From the NCBI GenBank assembly GCA_049293015.1, contig JBATSB010000214.1, forward strand, positions 1 to 46,135: 46,135 bases of DNA. The letters are read 5' to 3'. This stretch comes from UBA2330 sp049293015. GTDB taxonomy: Bacteria; Bacteroidota; Ignavibacteria; Tepidaquicellales; Tepidaquicellaceae. The translations under genes were made by a program, and so were the position numbers. Positions 34,984 through 43,712 of this stretch are shown in pieces (the stretch's first letter is position 1; every line of letters starts with the position of its first letter). Under the pieces are notes generated by a model. The model had not been told where the DNA came from. It did not search any database and saw nothing but the letters and a program-made list of their open reading frames with translations.

Positions 34984-37900
34984 ATGAATCCTTATTCCGA
35001 AATCTCATTTTCAGGATTGAATATAGAAAACGGGCTTTCCAACAGCACTGTAAAAACCATTTTGCAGGACTACCTTGGATTCATGTGGTTTGGTACTCAG
35101 GACGGAATTAACAGATATGACGGTTATGATTTCAAAATTTACAGAAGTGATTCCGAAAAGAGCGGACATCTCAGTAATAATATAGTAAATGTAATATTTG
35201 AAGACAGCTTTGGAGTATTGTGGATAGGCACTGATGACGGGCTTAATATTTATGACAGAGAAATGGATAATATTCTAAGAGTTCCGATTTCTGAATACAC
35301 GAGTGGTTTAAGTTCGGAATCTATTAGAGCAATTTTTGAAGATGCTGAAAAAAATCTATGGATCGGAACATACGGCGGTGGTCTAATTTGTCTGGATCCT
35401 GACAGAAAATTAAAAACTTGTTTCAGATTTAATAGCGATAATGAATTTTCTATAAGCAGTGACAGAGTCTCTTCTGTCATTCAGGATAAGAATGGAAATA
35501 TCTGGGCGGGAACCTGGGGCAGAGGAGTAAATTTTTTTGATAAAGGTGAAAACAAATTTATTAGATACATTAACGATCCTGATGAAGAATCCAGTCTTTC
35601 TGAAAATAAAGTTGATTCTATGTATTGCGATAAAGAGGGAATAGTGTGGGCAGGTACAACAAATGGTTTGAACAAATATGATAAAGAAATAAACGGATTT
35701 ATCAGATTTAATAATGATCCTGAAGACAGATTTTCATTGAGCAACAGACTACTTTCAAATATGTGCGAGGACAAATCAGGAAATTTCTGGATTGGTACAA
35801 AGGAAGGCGGACTAAATTATTTTGATAAAGTTGAAAAGAAATTCTATTGTTATAAAGATGAAAAAAATAATCCATACAGTATAGGAAACAATTCCATACT
35901 GAATGTTTATATTGACAGGTCAGGAATCTTATGGGTAGGGACTTTCGGATCAGGTCTGAGAATTTATAAAAATCAGAACAAAAAATTCAACCACTATTTT
36001 GAAAAACCTACAGATGCCAACAGTATCAGTAGTAACAAAATTAAGAGTTTTGCAGAAGACAAATCGGGCAATTTATATATAGGAACTTCGGATAATGGCA
36101 TTACAATGTTTAACAAAAATGATAATCAGTTTATAAGAATTAAGAGTAATGTTGATGATGATAATCCCATAAATGAAAACACGATAGACTCTATCATTCA
36201 GCACTCAGACGGAAGTTTTTGGATTGGAACTTCAGGTTCAGGACTTATGAAATTTGATACGGATACAGAAGAATACACGACTTATAATTTTAAAAGAGAA
36301 AACGACACTACAAAAAATTATCTTTATGTATTTTCATTATTTGAAGATGAAGATGGTTTTATATGGTATGGTACGGCAGGCAAGGGGATAAACAGATTTG
36401 ATCCTCAGAAAAAGAAAACAGTTCATTTCAGTATTAATGAAGATGATGAGAATGATGTAAGGGATAAAAGGATCCGGAAAATTATAAGTGTAGATAAAAA
36501 TACTCTTCTGTTAGGCTCTTCATTTGGAGGATTATTAATTTTTGACAAAGTTGGAAATACATTTACCCAATTCAAAAATGATCCGAAAGATTCTAAAAGC
36601 ATCAGCGGGAATTTTGTTTTAGATATTTTAATAGACAGTAAAAAAAATATCTGGGTTGGGACAATTGAAAATGGCTTAAATAAAATGACCCCCGGGAAGA
36701 AAGGCTTTAAAAGATATTCAACAAATCACGGATTACCAAACAATTGCATTGCCGGAATACTCGAAGATAATGAAGGCTATATCTGGGTCAGTAGTAATAA
36801 GGGGATTTCAAGGCTGGATCCTGAAAAAGATATTGTAAAAAATTATGATGTAAGAGATGGACTTCAGAGCAATGAATTCAATCCTTGGGCATGTTTAAAA
36901 TTAAAAAGTGGCGAATTTGTATTCGGAGGAATTAACGGATTCAATATTTTTGATCCGGATGAAATAAAAGATAATCTGAACAGTCCTGAAATTGTCTTCA
37001 CTGATTTCAAAATTTTTAATAAAGAAGTAGAATTTGGAAAAAAAGGAAGTATTCTGAAAAGTACAATTATGACGACAGATGAAATAAATCTGACATATAA
37101 AGAGAGTGTTTTTTCTTTTGAATTTTCTGCACTCGATTATAATATACCCGGCAAAAATAAATACGCATATAGAATGAAAGGTTTTGATAAGGGATGGATA
37201 AATTCAGGAAACAGAAGATTTGCAACTTATACAAATCTTAATGCAGGTGAATATGAATTTACTGTCATTGGTTCAAACAACGACGGCATCTGGAATAAAA
37301 AAGGAAAGACTATTAAAATAAATATTTCACCTCCATTCTGGAAAACAATATGGTTTAAATCTCTTAGTGCGGTTACATTACTTGCAGCATCCGGAAGTGT
37401 TTACCAAAGTAAGATAAACAGACTCAGAAAAGACAGAAAAGCTCAAGAGGAATTCACAAAGAAACTTCTTGATACTCAGGAAAATGAAAGAAAGAGAATT
37501 GCAGGTGAGCTGCATGACAGTATCGGGCAGGATCTTTTAATCTCAAAAAATAAATTACAGATCAGTCTTAACAATCCGTCAGACAGTGAAGGTGTTATAA
37601 AAAATATTAATGAAGTCTCCGATGTGATAACTGATACATTGAAAAATGTAAGAGAAATTTCTTATTCACTTCATCCATATCAGATAGAAAGACTCGGGTT
37701 ATCTAAAGCTATCAGCTCTATTTTTGACAGACTTAAGGGAACAGTTGAAATTAAATTTACTATTAGTATTGATAACATTGACAATACATTGCACCCGGAA
37801 TCAGAGATAAGTATTTACAGAATAATTCAGGAAAGTATGAACAATATAATGCGGCATTCTAAAGCAAAGGAAGTGATACTAAATGTAAGCAGAGAGAAAA

Positions 37901-38088
37901 ATTATATTTCCATTCTTTTAAATGATAACGGGATTGGATTTAGTATAGAAAAAATTAATGCTGATAAAGGAAAGCACGGTTTTGGAATTCAAGGTATGCT
38001 TGAAAGGATAAGGCTTATTAACGGAGAAATGAATATTGAGTCAAATCCTGGAGAAGGAACTACTTTGAATTTTAAAATTCCGATTTAA
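34984..38088 (+). CDS. Two-component sensor histidine kinase with double beta-propeller (Reg_prop)
   Basis: This 1034-aa protein has about 14 Reg_prop blades from residue 1 to about 660 (W-x-G-T style, e.g. FMWFGTQDGINRYDGYDF, VLWIGTDDGLNIYD), a Y_Y_Y domain at about 690-780 and one transmembrane segment at about 785-810. A HisKA_3 dimerisation domain carries the phospho-acceptor His844 in ELHDSIGQ, and the HATPase has NDNGIGFS, the N-box IIQESMNNIMRHS and the GFGIQGML G-box. This layout senses extracytoplasmic polymers or sugars in relatives. No signal peptide is encoded: the protein starts right at the propeller, and the codons upstream hit a stop within 8 codons. The likely partner is the NarL-type regulator at 39831, beyond an opposite-strand gene. 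Confidence 0.9.
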   Translation: MNPYSEISFSGLNIENGLSNSTVKTILQDYLGFMWFGTQDGINRYDGYDFKIYRSDSEKSGHLSNNIVNVIFEDSFGVLWIGTDDGLNIYDREMDNILRVPISEYTSGLSSESIRAIFEDAEKNLWIGTYGGGLICLDPDRKLKTCFRFNSDNEFSISSDRVSSVIQDKNGNIWAGTWGRGVNFFDKGENKFIRYINDPDEESSLSENKVDSMYCDKEGIVWAGTTNGLNKYDKEINGFIRFNNDPEDRFSLSNRLLSNMCEDKSGNFWIGTKEGGLNYFDKVEKKFYCYKDEKNNPYSIGNNSILNVYIDRSGILWVGTFGSGLRIYKNQNKKFNHYFEKPTDANSISSNKIKSFAEDKSGNLYIGTSDNGITMFNKNDNQFIRIKSNVDDDNPINENTIDSIIQHSDGSFWIGTSGSGLMKFDTDTEEYTTYNFKRENDTTKNYLYVFSLFEDEDGFIWYGTAGKGINRFDPQKKKTVHFSINEDDENDVRDKRIRKIISVDKNTLLLGSSFGGLLIFDKVGNTFTQFKNDPKDSKSISGNFVLDILIDSKKNIWVGTIENGLNKMTPGKKGFKRYSTNHGLPNNCIAGILEDNEGYIWVSSNKGISRLDPEKDIVKNYDVRDGLQSNEFNPWACLKLKSGEFVFGGINGFNIFDPDEIKDNLNSPEIVFTDFKIFNKEVEFGKKGSILKSTIMTTDEINLTYKESVFSFEFSALDYNIPGKNKYAYRMKGFDKGWINSGNRRFATYTNLNAGEYEFTVIGSNNDGIWNKKGKTIKINISPPFWKTIWFKSLSAVTLLAASGSVYQSKINRLRKDRKAQEEFTKKLLDTQENERKRIAGELHDSIGQDLLISKNKLQISLNNPSDSEGVIKNINEVSDVITDTLKNVREISYSLHPYQIERLGLSKAISSIFDRLKGTVEIKFTISIDNIDNTLHPESEISIYRIIQESMNNIMRHSKAKEVILNVSREKNYISILLNDNGIGFSIEKINADKGKHGFGIQGMLERIRLINGEMNIESNPGEGTTLNFKIPI

Positions 38089-38121
38089 TAGTTAATAGTT
38101 AATAGTTTTTGATTATATTTT

Positions 38122-39555
38122 TTAAATAAAATTGTTTGCCTTTTCTATAAGCCAGTTTTTAGCACCAAGAGGATTGCTGCTCATATTCTCAATTTCTTTT
38201 CTCAATACAATTAATCTCGGATCATTATTATTTTTAATATTGTCAATTTTTAGTCTGGTTAATTCACTCAGGAATCTTAAGAATTCATATTGAGCAGTTT
38301 TTAGATCTTCAGAGATTTGATTTTCACTTTTAAGATAATGTCTAAAAGTATCAATAGCTGAAATTGTCTGCTCGTACATATCCTGTTCATAAAAAATTCT
38401 TATCGAATAACTTTTCACCATTACCTTTACAAGGAATAATTTGAAATTAGTCTTTGCAAAATATTCCAAAGCACAGTCGTAATTCCTTTTTCTATATTCC
38501 AGAAAACCTTTACAGTAATTAACAGTATTGAATGTTTCTTCTTTTGGAGAAATACCTTTCTGATGATCAGCCAGGAAATTTTCAGCCCATTCAATTTCTC
38601 CTGCCATACAGGCAGAAGTGAAGGTCGAAATAAAATTAACAAATAAAAAATAATTATCCGGTATGAACTTTCTATCAATTATTTCCTTAAAGGATAAAAA
38701 CCTGTCCCTGTAATAAGATTCGTCTCCGAGTTTTAATTTGTAAACCGAAAAAGAATTTATAATAAGAAGAATATAATACATGTCTTCGTTTGAAATTACA
38801 CTTTCAAATTTTTCTTTAAGACTTAATAATTCCCTGTAATATTTTTCATCCTTTGACAACTCAAGTAAAATGATGGTCTTATAAATTTTATTGGAAGGGT
38901 TATCCTCAAAATCTTTGTCTTTAATATATTCTAAAACATTTTCAAACATTTCCATATTAAAATTTACATTACCGTGATTTTTGTTGTGAAGCATTTTTGA
39001 GTACAATCTCAAAAGTCCTGTAAGAGAGTAATCGAGGAAAGCATCAAACTCATTTTGTATCTGTCCAAACTGATAACCAGTCTTTTCAAATTTGAAATGA
39101 GAAGTGTTTATCTTAGCTAAAAGATATTTTGAATAAAAGTATGATTCATCCCTTAAAGAATTTTTCATTTTTACATCAAGTTGTTTTTCTCTTTTTAAAT
39201 AAACAGAATCAAGATCTCTTTCGTGAAGTGCATTTAAGAGAACAATATCATTCTCAAAACTTATATTCAACGTTGAAATAGTTTTGAGAAATAATTCAGA
39301 CAGTTGATAAATATCAGATATAATATTTTTGATCTTAAAATAGTCATACTTTTCTTTTTTGAAAACGGCTTTGAATATATTCTCTTCGGTAAAATCTTTT
39401 GAATTAAATTCAGGGTAATAATTTAAGATCATTTCGCAAACGCTTATCACATTTTTATTTTTATTAAAAAAAGGTGAATTCACAAATTCGCGAAATTTAA
39501 TGACCTCTGCTTTTGAAAAAGTTTTGAGCAGTTTTATAACTTTTGTATTTTCCAG
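38122..39555 (-). CDS. Helical-repeat (TPR-like) protein, probable CTG start
   Basis: From the first GTG (39483) the product is 453 aa, but the upstream frame carries 24 further residues that belong to the family N-terminus (LENTKVIKLLKTFSKAEV then IKFREF). These run into NSPFFNKNKN, and the first stop lies 10 codons further up. CTG at 39553-39555 is the best start: AAGAGG lies upstream at suitable distance, and the decayed paralog at 7354 aligns without gaps from its own CTG. The product is about 477 aa, helical, with no signal peptide or membrane span. Function is unknown. It lies between a sensor kinase and a response regulator on the opposite strand, so it may be bystander or modulator. 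Confidence 0.7.
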   Translation of the reverse strand: MENTKVIKLLKTFSKAEVIKFREFVNSPFFNKNKNVISVCEMILNYYPEFNSKDFTEENIFKAVFKKEKYDYFKIKNIISDIYQLSELFLKTISTLNISFENDIVLLNALHERDLDSVYLKREKQLDVKMKNSLRDESYFYSKYLLAKINTSHFKFEKTGYQFGQIQNEFDAFLDYSLTGLLRLYSKMLHNKNHGNVNFNMEMFENVLEYIKDKDFEDNPSNKIYKTIILLELSKDEKYYRELLSLKEKFESVISNEDMYYILLIINSFSVYKLKLGDESYYRDRFLSFKEIIDRKFIPDNYFLFVNFISTFTSACMAGEIEWAENFLADHQKGISPKEETFNTVNYCKGFLEYRKRNYDCALEYFAKTNFKLFLVKVMVKSYSIRIFYEQDMYEQTISAIDTFRHYLKSENQISEDLKTAQYEFLRFLSELTRLKIDNIKNNNDPRLIVLRKEIENMSSNPLGAKNWLIEKANNFI

Positions 39556-39830
39556 TTCAGGTATCCTCTTCTAAATTATTATGCATTAGTTGAATAAATC
39601 AGCATAAATTAAGCATTTTAAATGAAATAATCATTACGGCTTTCTTTGAAAAAAATTAAAAACAAAAAGCCATTCACCTTTATGACGATCTAAAATAAAT
39701 AGATTATAACTCAAATAATTTAAAGTAATCAAACTATAAGAATTAGCAGAGTTTTGTAAAATCTAAAATTAACAATTGAAGTAATGAATTGACTTAAGTA
39801 TTTTAAATGCAAATAAAACTAATTTTCAAA

Positions 39831-40487
39831 ATGGAAAAGCAGCTTGAAATTATAATAGCAGACGATCATCCAATATTCAGGAGCGGTCTAAAACAGATCA
39901 TTGAAACCGATAAAAATATTATCATTAAAGGGGAATGTGATAACGGTCTCAAAGCTATGGAATTGATCACTGAACATTCTCCTGATATTGCTTTGCTTGA
40001 CATTGATATGCCAAAGATGACCGGTCTAGATGTCCTGAGAAAACTGAAAGACAGCAAGACGAAAATTATTTTTCTAACTATGTATGCGGAAGAAGATATA
40101 TTTGATGAGGCAATGAATCTTGGTGTAAAAGGATATGTACTCAAAGACAGCGCTGTGAATGATATCATTAAATGTATCTGGTCGGTCTGGGAAGATAATT
40201 ATTTTATAAGTCCGTCTGTATCAAATTTCGCAGTCAACAGAAGAAAGCGTTTGAATGATCTGAAGAGCAATACACCTTCATTAGAAAGTCTTACTCAGAC
40301 TGAACTAAGAATTCTCAAATTCATTTCTAAAAATAAAACAAGCAAAGAAATAGCCAAAGATCTTTTTCTCAGTCCAAGGACAATTGAAAATCACCGAACA
40401 AACATCAGCAATAAACTCAATCTAAGAGGAAGTCACAGTCTTATAAAGTTTGCAATTGAAAATAAATCGGTTCTTTCAGATCTGTAA
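39831..40487 (+). CDS. NarL/LuxR-family response regulator
   Basis: From the ATG at 39831 the product is 218 aa; an in-frame ATG 8 codons upstream (39807) is possible, but the family start fits the second. The receiver domain has ADDHPIF (acidic pair), the phospho-acceptor D57 in LLDIDMPKMTG, T in FLTMYAEE and K in GYVLKDSA. The output domain is a LuxR-type helix-turn-helix (LTQTELRILKFISKNKTSKE, then TIENHRTNISNKL). It should be phosphorylated by a HisKA_3 kinase, plausibly the propeller kinase at 34984. Divergent from the helical-repeat gene; the 275-bp gap between them has no gene and presumably holds both promoters. Confidence 0.9.
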   Translation: MEKQLEIIIADDHPIFRSGLKQIIETDKNIIIKGECDNGLKAMELITEHSPDIALLDIDMPKMTGLDVLRKLKDSKTKIIFLTMYAEEDIFDEAMNLGVKGYVLKDSAVNDIIKCIWSVWEDNYFISPSVSNFAVNRRKRLNDLKSNTPSLESLTQTELRILKFISKNKTSKEIAKDLFLSPRTIENHRTNISNKLNLRGSHSLIKFAIENKSVLSDL

Positions 40488-40493
40488 AACATT

Positions 40494-40714
40494 CACTGGT
40501 ATATTCAGAACCAAAAAGCATTATTAAAAGGAAATTGCTCCACCACTTTTTTCAAAGGGGAGGCTTGGAGGGGTTTGTAAAAAGAGTTTAACCTGACCCC
40601 ACTGCTAACCGTGTTGAGTATTTTGATTTTAGTTGTTTCTATTTCTTTCGGCAACAACCCCCTTCGCTCCCCCTTTTTTAAGGGGGAATTACTTTTTAAT
40701 AATTCTGAAACGTG
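40494..40714 (+). repeat. MITE-like hairpin repeat, copy B
   Basis: This is the second copy of the element at 2201-2414, in the same orientation, about 221 bp long. The terminal segment TTCAGAA...ATTATTAAAA at the left recurs inverted as TTTTAATAATTCTGAA at the right. AAAGGGGAGGCTTGGAGGGG (about 40555-40574) is matched by an inverted C-rich block near 40655-40680 (CCCCCTTCGCTCCCCC). It fills most of the 353-bp gap between the response regulator and the cysteine hydrolase; no gene is in it. Confidence 0.75.
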
Positions 40715-40840
40715 TTGTGAAAATTAGACACAAATATTTTGCTCTCGCAATGTTACGTGTTTTTCGGACTCAACGGATACTGAGTTAAACATTGTATTTA
40801 AATATAAAAACTTTATTAATTAATCATTTAAACTATCAAA

Positions 40841-41335
40841 ATGAATATCGGATTTTTAATAGTAGATATGCAGAAGATCTTTCTTGATGAACTCAGAGAA
40901 AAAATTAATGTACAGCGAGCTGTGGAACATATTAATTATGTATCAGAGATGCTGAGGTCAAAGGGACATTGTATAGTTCATATACAGGATATAGAAAGTG
41001 AAAATGAAAATAATTCTGATCAGATTGATTTCATTCCGGAAATTGTAATTGCTGAGACCGATCTGAGACTTAGGAAAATTAAATCGAATTCATTTATGGA
41101 TACTGAACTTGAAAAAATTCTGAAAGACAAAAATATTGAGTTAATAATAGTTTCAGGTTTTTCTGCAGAGCAATGTGTCTTGTTTACTTATAACGGAGCT
41201 TTGGAGAGGGAATTTAATTCGGTAATTCTGCAAAACGGAATATTAAGCGCTAACATTTCAGCAGTGAGTGAGACTCAGAGAGACAGAAATTTAATATCAT
41301 ATCCTGTCGTAGAGTTTTTGACCCGTTCTGTATAA
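40841..41335 (+). CDS. Isochorismatase-like cysteine hydrolase
   Basis: This 164-aa protein of the isochorismatase-like/nicotinamidase superfamily has the catalytic Asp in LIVDMQKIF (residue about 9), a Lys in RKIKSNSF and the nucleophile Cys in SAEQCVLFT (about 108). The family hydrolyses amides or enol ethers; the substrate cannot be read from the sequence. It stands alone before ahcY. Confidence 0.85.
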   Translation: MNIGFLIVDMQKIFLDELREKINVQRAVEHINYVSEMLRSKGHCIVHIQDIESENENNSDQIDFIPEIVIAETDLRLRKIKSNSFMDTELEKILKDKNIELIIVSGFSAEQCVLFTYNGALEREFNSVILQNGILSANISAVSETQRDRNLISYPVVEFLTRSV

Positions 41336-41544
41336 TTAAATCAAAAAAACAATCTGTATTTATAAAAAAGAGATTATTTTAGTACGAATTGGCAGATTGT
41401 CTCAAAATAATTTATATAGAATAAACTAAGTATTTAAAAATAATACTAATTTATCGATTTATTTAAAAAATTATATGTGTTATCTTTACAGTTCAAAAAT
41501 CTAGACAACCTATTAATAATTAAAATAATAAAAGGAGTAAAACC

Positions 41545-42870
41545 TTGAGTACATCAACAATAGACAAGACAGAAGTATTACCTTACAAAGTAAAGGACAT
41601 CTCTCTTGCAGAATGGGGAAGAAAAGAGATCAGACTTGCTGAAGCAGAAATGCCCGGTTTAATGTCGATCAGAGAAGAATACAAAGCAACAAAACCTTTA
41701 AAAGGCGCAAGGATCGCAGGCTGCCTTCATATGACAATTCAGACAGCAGTATTAATTGAAACACTTATTGAACTTGGAGCTGAAGTTACATGGTCCTCAT
41801 GTAATATTTTTTCAACACAGGATCACGCAGCAGCAGCTATTGCAGCAGTGGGAATTCCTGTATATGCATGGAAAGGAATGAACGAGGAAGAATTCAACTG
41901 GTGCATTGAGCAGACATTATTCTTCGGAGCTGACAGACAACCTTTAAACATGATCCTTGATGACGGTGGTGATCTTACAAACATGGTATTTGATAAATAT
42001 CCTGAGTTAATTGCTGGAATAAAAGGTTTATCAGAAGAGACAACAACCGGTGTATTGAGATTATATGAGAGAATGAAAAAGGGAACACTTTCAGTGCCGG
42101 CGATCAATGTTAATGATTCAGTTACGAAGTCAAAATTCGACAATAAATACGGATGCAAAGAATCTTTGGTAGATGCAATCAGAAGAGCTACAGATGTAAT
42201 GATGGCAGGAAAAGTAGCAGTAGTCGCTGGTTACGGAGATGTTGGTAAAGGTTCAGCTCAGTCACTTAGAGGTGCCGGAGCAAGAGTAATGGTAACTGAG
42301 ATCGATCCGATCTGTGCACTTCAGGCAGCGATGGACGGATATCAAGTAATCACAATGGACGAAGGTTCAAAGATCGCAGACATAGTAGTAACTGCAACCG
42401 GTAATTATAATATCATCACTGACAGACATTTCAAAAGCATGAAAGACAAAGCGATAGTTTGTAACATTGGTCATTTTGACAATGAAATAGACATGGCTTG
42501 GCTGAATAAGAATTACGGAAATACAAAAGATACGATTAAGCCTCAGGTAGATATTTATAATGTTGACGGAAAAGAGATCATCATACTTGCAGAGGGAAGA
42601 CTCGTAAATCTTGGCTGCGCAATGGGACATCCTTCATTTGTAATGTCAAATTCATTTACGAATCAGGTACTTGCACAGATCGAGCTGTGGACAAATACTG
42701 ATAATTATGAAAACAAAGTATATGTATTACCTAAGCATCTTGATGAAAAAGTAGCAAGACTTCATCTTGAAAAAGTCGGTGCGACATTAGAGACTTTATC
42801 AAAGGAGCAGGCTGATTATATTGGTGTTGAGGTTGACGGACCTTATAAGTCGGAAACATATCGATACTAA
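41545..42870 (+). CDS. ahcY: Adenosylhomocysteinase
   Basis: This 441-aa protein is nearly full length and close to the bacterial consensus: MTIQTAVLIETLIELGAEV, SSCNIFSTQDHAAAAIA, GRLVNLGCAMGHPSFVMS and the NAD-binding VAGYGDVGKGSAQSLRGAGA. It ends KSETYRY, the conserved C-terminus. It splits S-adenosylhomocysteine into adenosine and homocysteine, feeding the methyl cycle. The start is TTG, supported by a strong AAAGGAG ribosome binding site 8 nt upstream, one of the few clear ones here. No SAH riboswitch is recognisable in the 209-bp leader. A terminator follows. Confidence 0.97.
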   Translation: MSTSTIDKTEVLPYKVKDISLAEWGRKEIRLAEAEMPGLMSIREEYKATKPLKGARIAGCLHMTIQTAVLIETLIELGAEVTWSSCNIFSTQDHAAAAIAAVGIPVYAWKGMNEEEFNWCIEQTLFFGADRQPLNMILDDGGDLTNMVFDKYPELIAGIKGLSEETTTGVLRLYERMKKGTLSVPAINVNDSVTKSKFDNKYGCKESLVDAIRRATDVMMAGKVAVVAGYGDVGKGSAQSLRGAGARVMVTEIDPICALQAAMDGYQVITMDEGSKIADIVVTATGNYNIITDRHFKSMKDKAIVCNIGHFDNEIDMAWLNKNYGNTKDTIKPQVDIYNVDGKEIIILAEGRLVNLGCAMGHPSFVMSNSFTNQVLAQIELWTNTDNYENKVYVLPKHLDEKVARLHLEKVGATLETLSKEQADYIGVEVDGPYKSETYRY

Positions 42871-42875
42871 TGTTT

Positions 42876-42907
42876 AATGTTCAATGTTCAATTTTCAATG
42901 TACATTG
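42876..42907 (+). repeat. Left repeat flanking the IVP gene
   Basis: This 32-bp block carries AATGTTCAATGTTCAATTTT then CAATGTACATTG. Its complement recurs in the block downstream of the IVP gene, and a direct match (18/20) occurs at 32771-32790. Confidence 0.65.
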
Positions 42908-42960
42908 TGATAGATTTAAATTACGTTGATTAATTAGAAATTAATAAAAGATCTATATTA

Positions 42961-42997
42961 AATGTACAATGTGTTATTCATGTTGTACATTTTTTTA
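42961..42997 (+). terminator. Terminator after ahcY
   Basis: AATGTACAA (42961-42969) pairs with TTGTACATT (42983-42991), followed by a run of T. It also continues the repeat-rich flank of the IVP gene. Confidence 0.65.
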
Positions 42998-43122
42998 TAT
43001 GTATATTTGAAAGTAAATCAGATTTATATAGTAAAAGAAATTTTAAATTTAATTATATAAATTTGGAAAGTTTGTAATGAACTATTAGAATAATTTTTGA
43101 AAATATTAAAAGGGAGGATCGG

Positions 43123-43500
43123 ATGGAACAGCAAAATGTAGTAAAAGAAAAGTCATATGATTTTGCAATAAGAATTCTGGAAGTATATAAATTTCTTTTG
43201 GCAAGTAATTGCGAGAATGTTCTTTCAAGACAATTGTTAAGATGCGGGACTTCTATTGGTTCAAATATTGAGGAAGCTGTAGGAGCACAATCTAAGAAGG
43301 ATTTTATCCATAAAATATTTATTGCATATAAGGAAGCCAGAGAAACTCATTACTGGATAAGGCTTTTAAGAGATACAGATTATCTGGATAAAAATATTTC
43401 GAAATCTTTATTAGAAAATTGTGATGAACTCCTGAAGATCACAGGCAAAATAATTTCAACATCAAAAAAATCTCTAAGCACTACTCGCATTGAACATTGA
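43123..43500 (+). CDS. Four-helix-bundle protein (23S rRNA intervening-sequence protein family)
   Basis: This 125-aa protein fits the IVP/TIGR02436 family in length and motifs: SYDFAIRILEVYKFL at the start, LRCGTSIGSNIEEAVGAQS at about 41-59, and YKEARETHYWIRLLRDTDYL at about 67-86. Its function is unknown; some members are carried inside 23S rRNA intervening sequences. A real ribosome binding site (GGGAGG at 43112-43117) precedes the ATG. The last codons (TRIEH and stop) lie inside the right flanking repeat, so the C-terminus is written partly by repeat DNA. Confidence 0.85.
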   Translation: MEQQNVVKEKSYDFAIRILEVYKFLLASNCENVLSRQLLRCGTSIGSNIEEAVGAQSKKDFIHKIFIAYKEARETHYWIRLLRDTDYLDKNISKSLLENCDELLKITGKIISTSKKSLSTTRIEH

Positions 43501-43553
43501 AAATTGTATATTAAAAATATTCATTGCACATTGAACATTAACAATTGAAAATT
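43488..43553 (-). repeat. Right repeat flanking the IVP gene (inverted relative to the left)
   Basis: The block contains CATTGAACATTGAAAATTG and, after a short interval, CATTGCACATTGAACATTAA and CAATTGAAAATT. Its reverse complement (CAATTTTCAATGTTCAATG) matches the left flank at 42876-42907. It ends 6 bp before tRNA-Thr. Confidence 0.65.
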
Positions 43554-43558
43554 AAAAA

Positions 43559-43631
43559 GCTGGTGTAGCTCAGTTGGTAGAGCAGCTGATTCGTAATCAG
43601 CAGGTCAGCAGTTCAATTCTGCTCACCAGCT
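43559..43631 (+). tRNA. tRNA-Thr (anticodon CGT)
   Basis: The acceptor arm GCTGGTG pairs with CACCAGC. The D arm is GCTC/GAGC, the anticodon arm GCTGA-TTCGTAA-TCAGC with anticodon CGT, and the T arm AGCAG-TTCAATT-CTGCT. The discriminator is T. It borders the integrase, so its 3' end is the expected attachment site. Confidence 0.95.
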
Positions 43632-43635
43632 CTAA

Positions 43636-43668
43636 AAACCCTGATAAACATTGAGTGTATCAGGGTTT
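43636..43668. terminator. Perfect 11-bp dyad between tRNA-Thr and the integrase gene
   Basis: AAACCCTGATA (43636-43646) and TATCAGGGTTT (43658-43668) form a perfect inverted repeat with an 11-nt loop. It could end transcripts from the tRNA and from the convergent integrase gene, or be part of an attachment region. Confidence 0.6.
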
Positions 43669-43688
43669 GCAATTTTAGAGATTTTCTT

Positions 43689-43712
43689 GTTAGCAGTTTT
43701 GTTAGTAGTTTT
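43689..43712. repeat. 12-bp tandem repeat at the integrase 3' end
   Basis: GTTAGCAGTTTT (43689-43700) is followed directly by GTTAGTAGTTTT (43701-43712), with one mismatch. It lies between the tRNA and the integrase stop, where integrases often have arm-type binding sites. Confidence 0.5.

Noticed and set aside
41336..41544. SAH riboswitch before ahcY
   Set aside because: The leader is AT-rich with one loose 8-bp dyad (41349-41356/41393-41400) and none of the conserved SAH riboswitch core.
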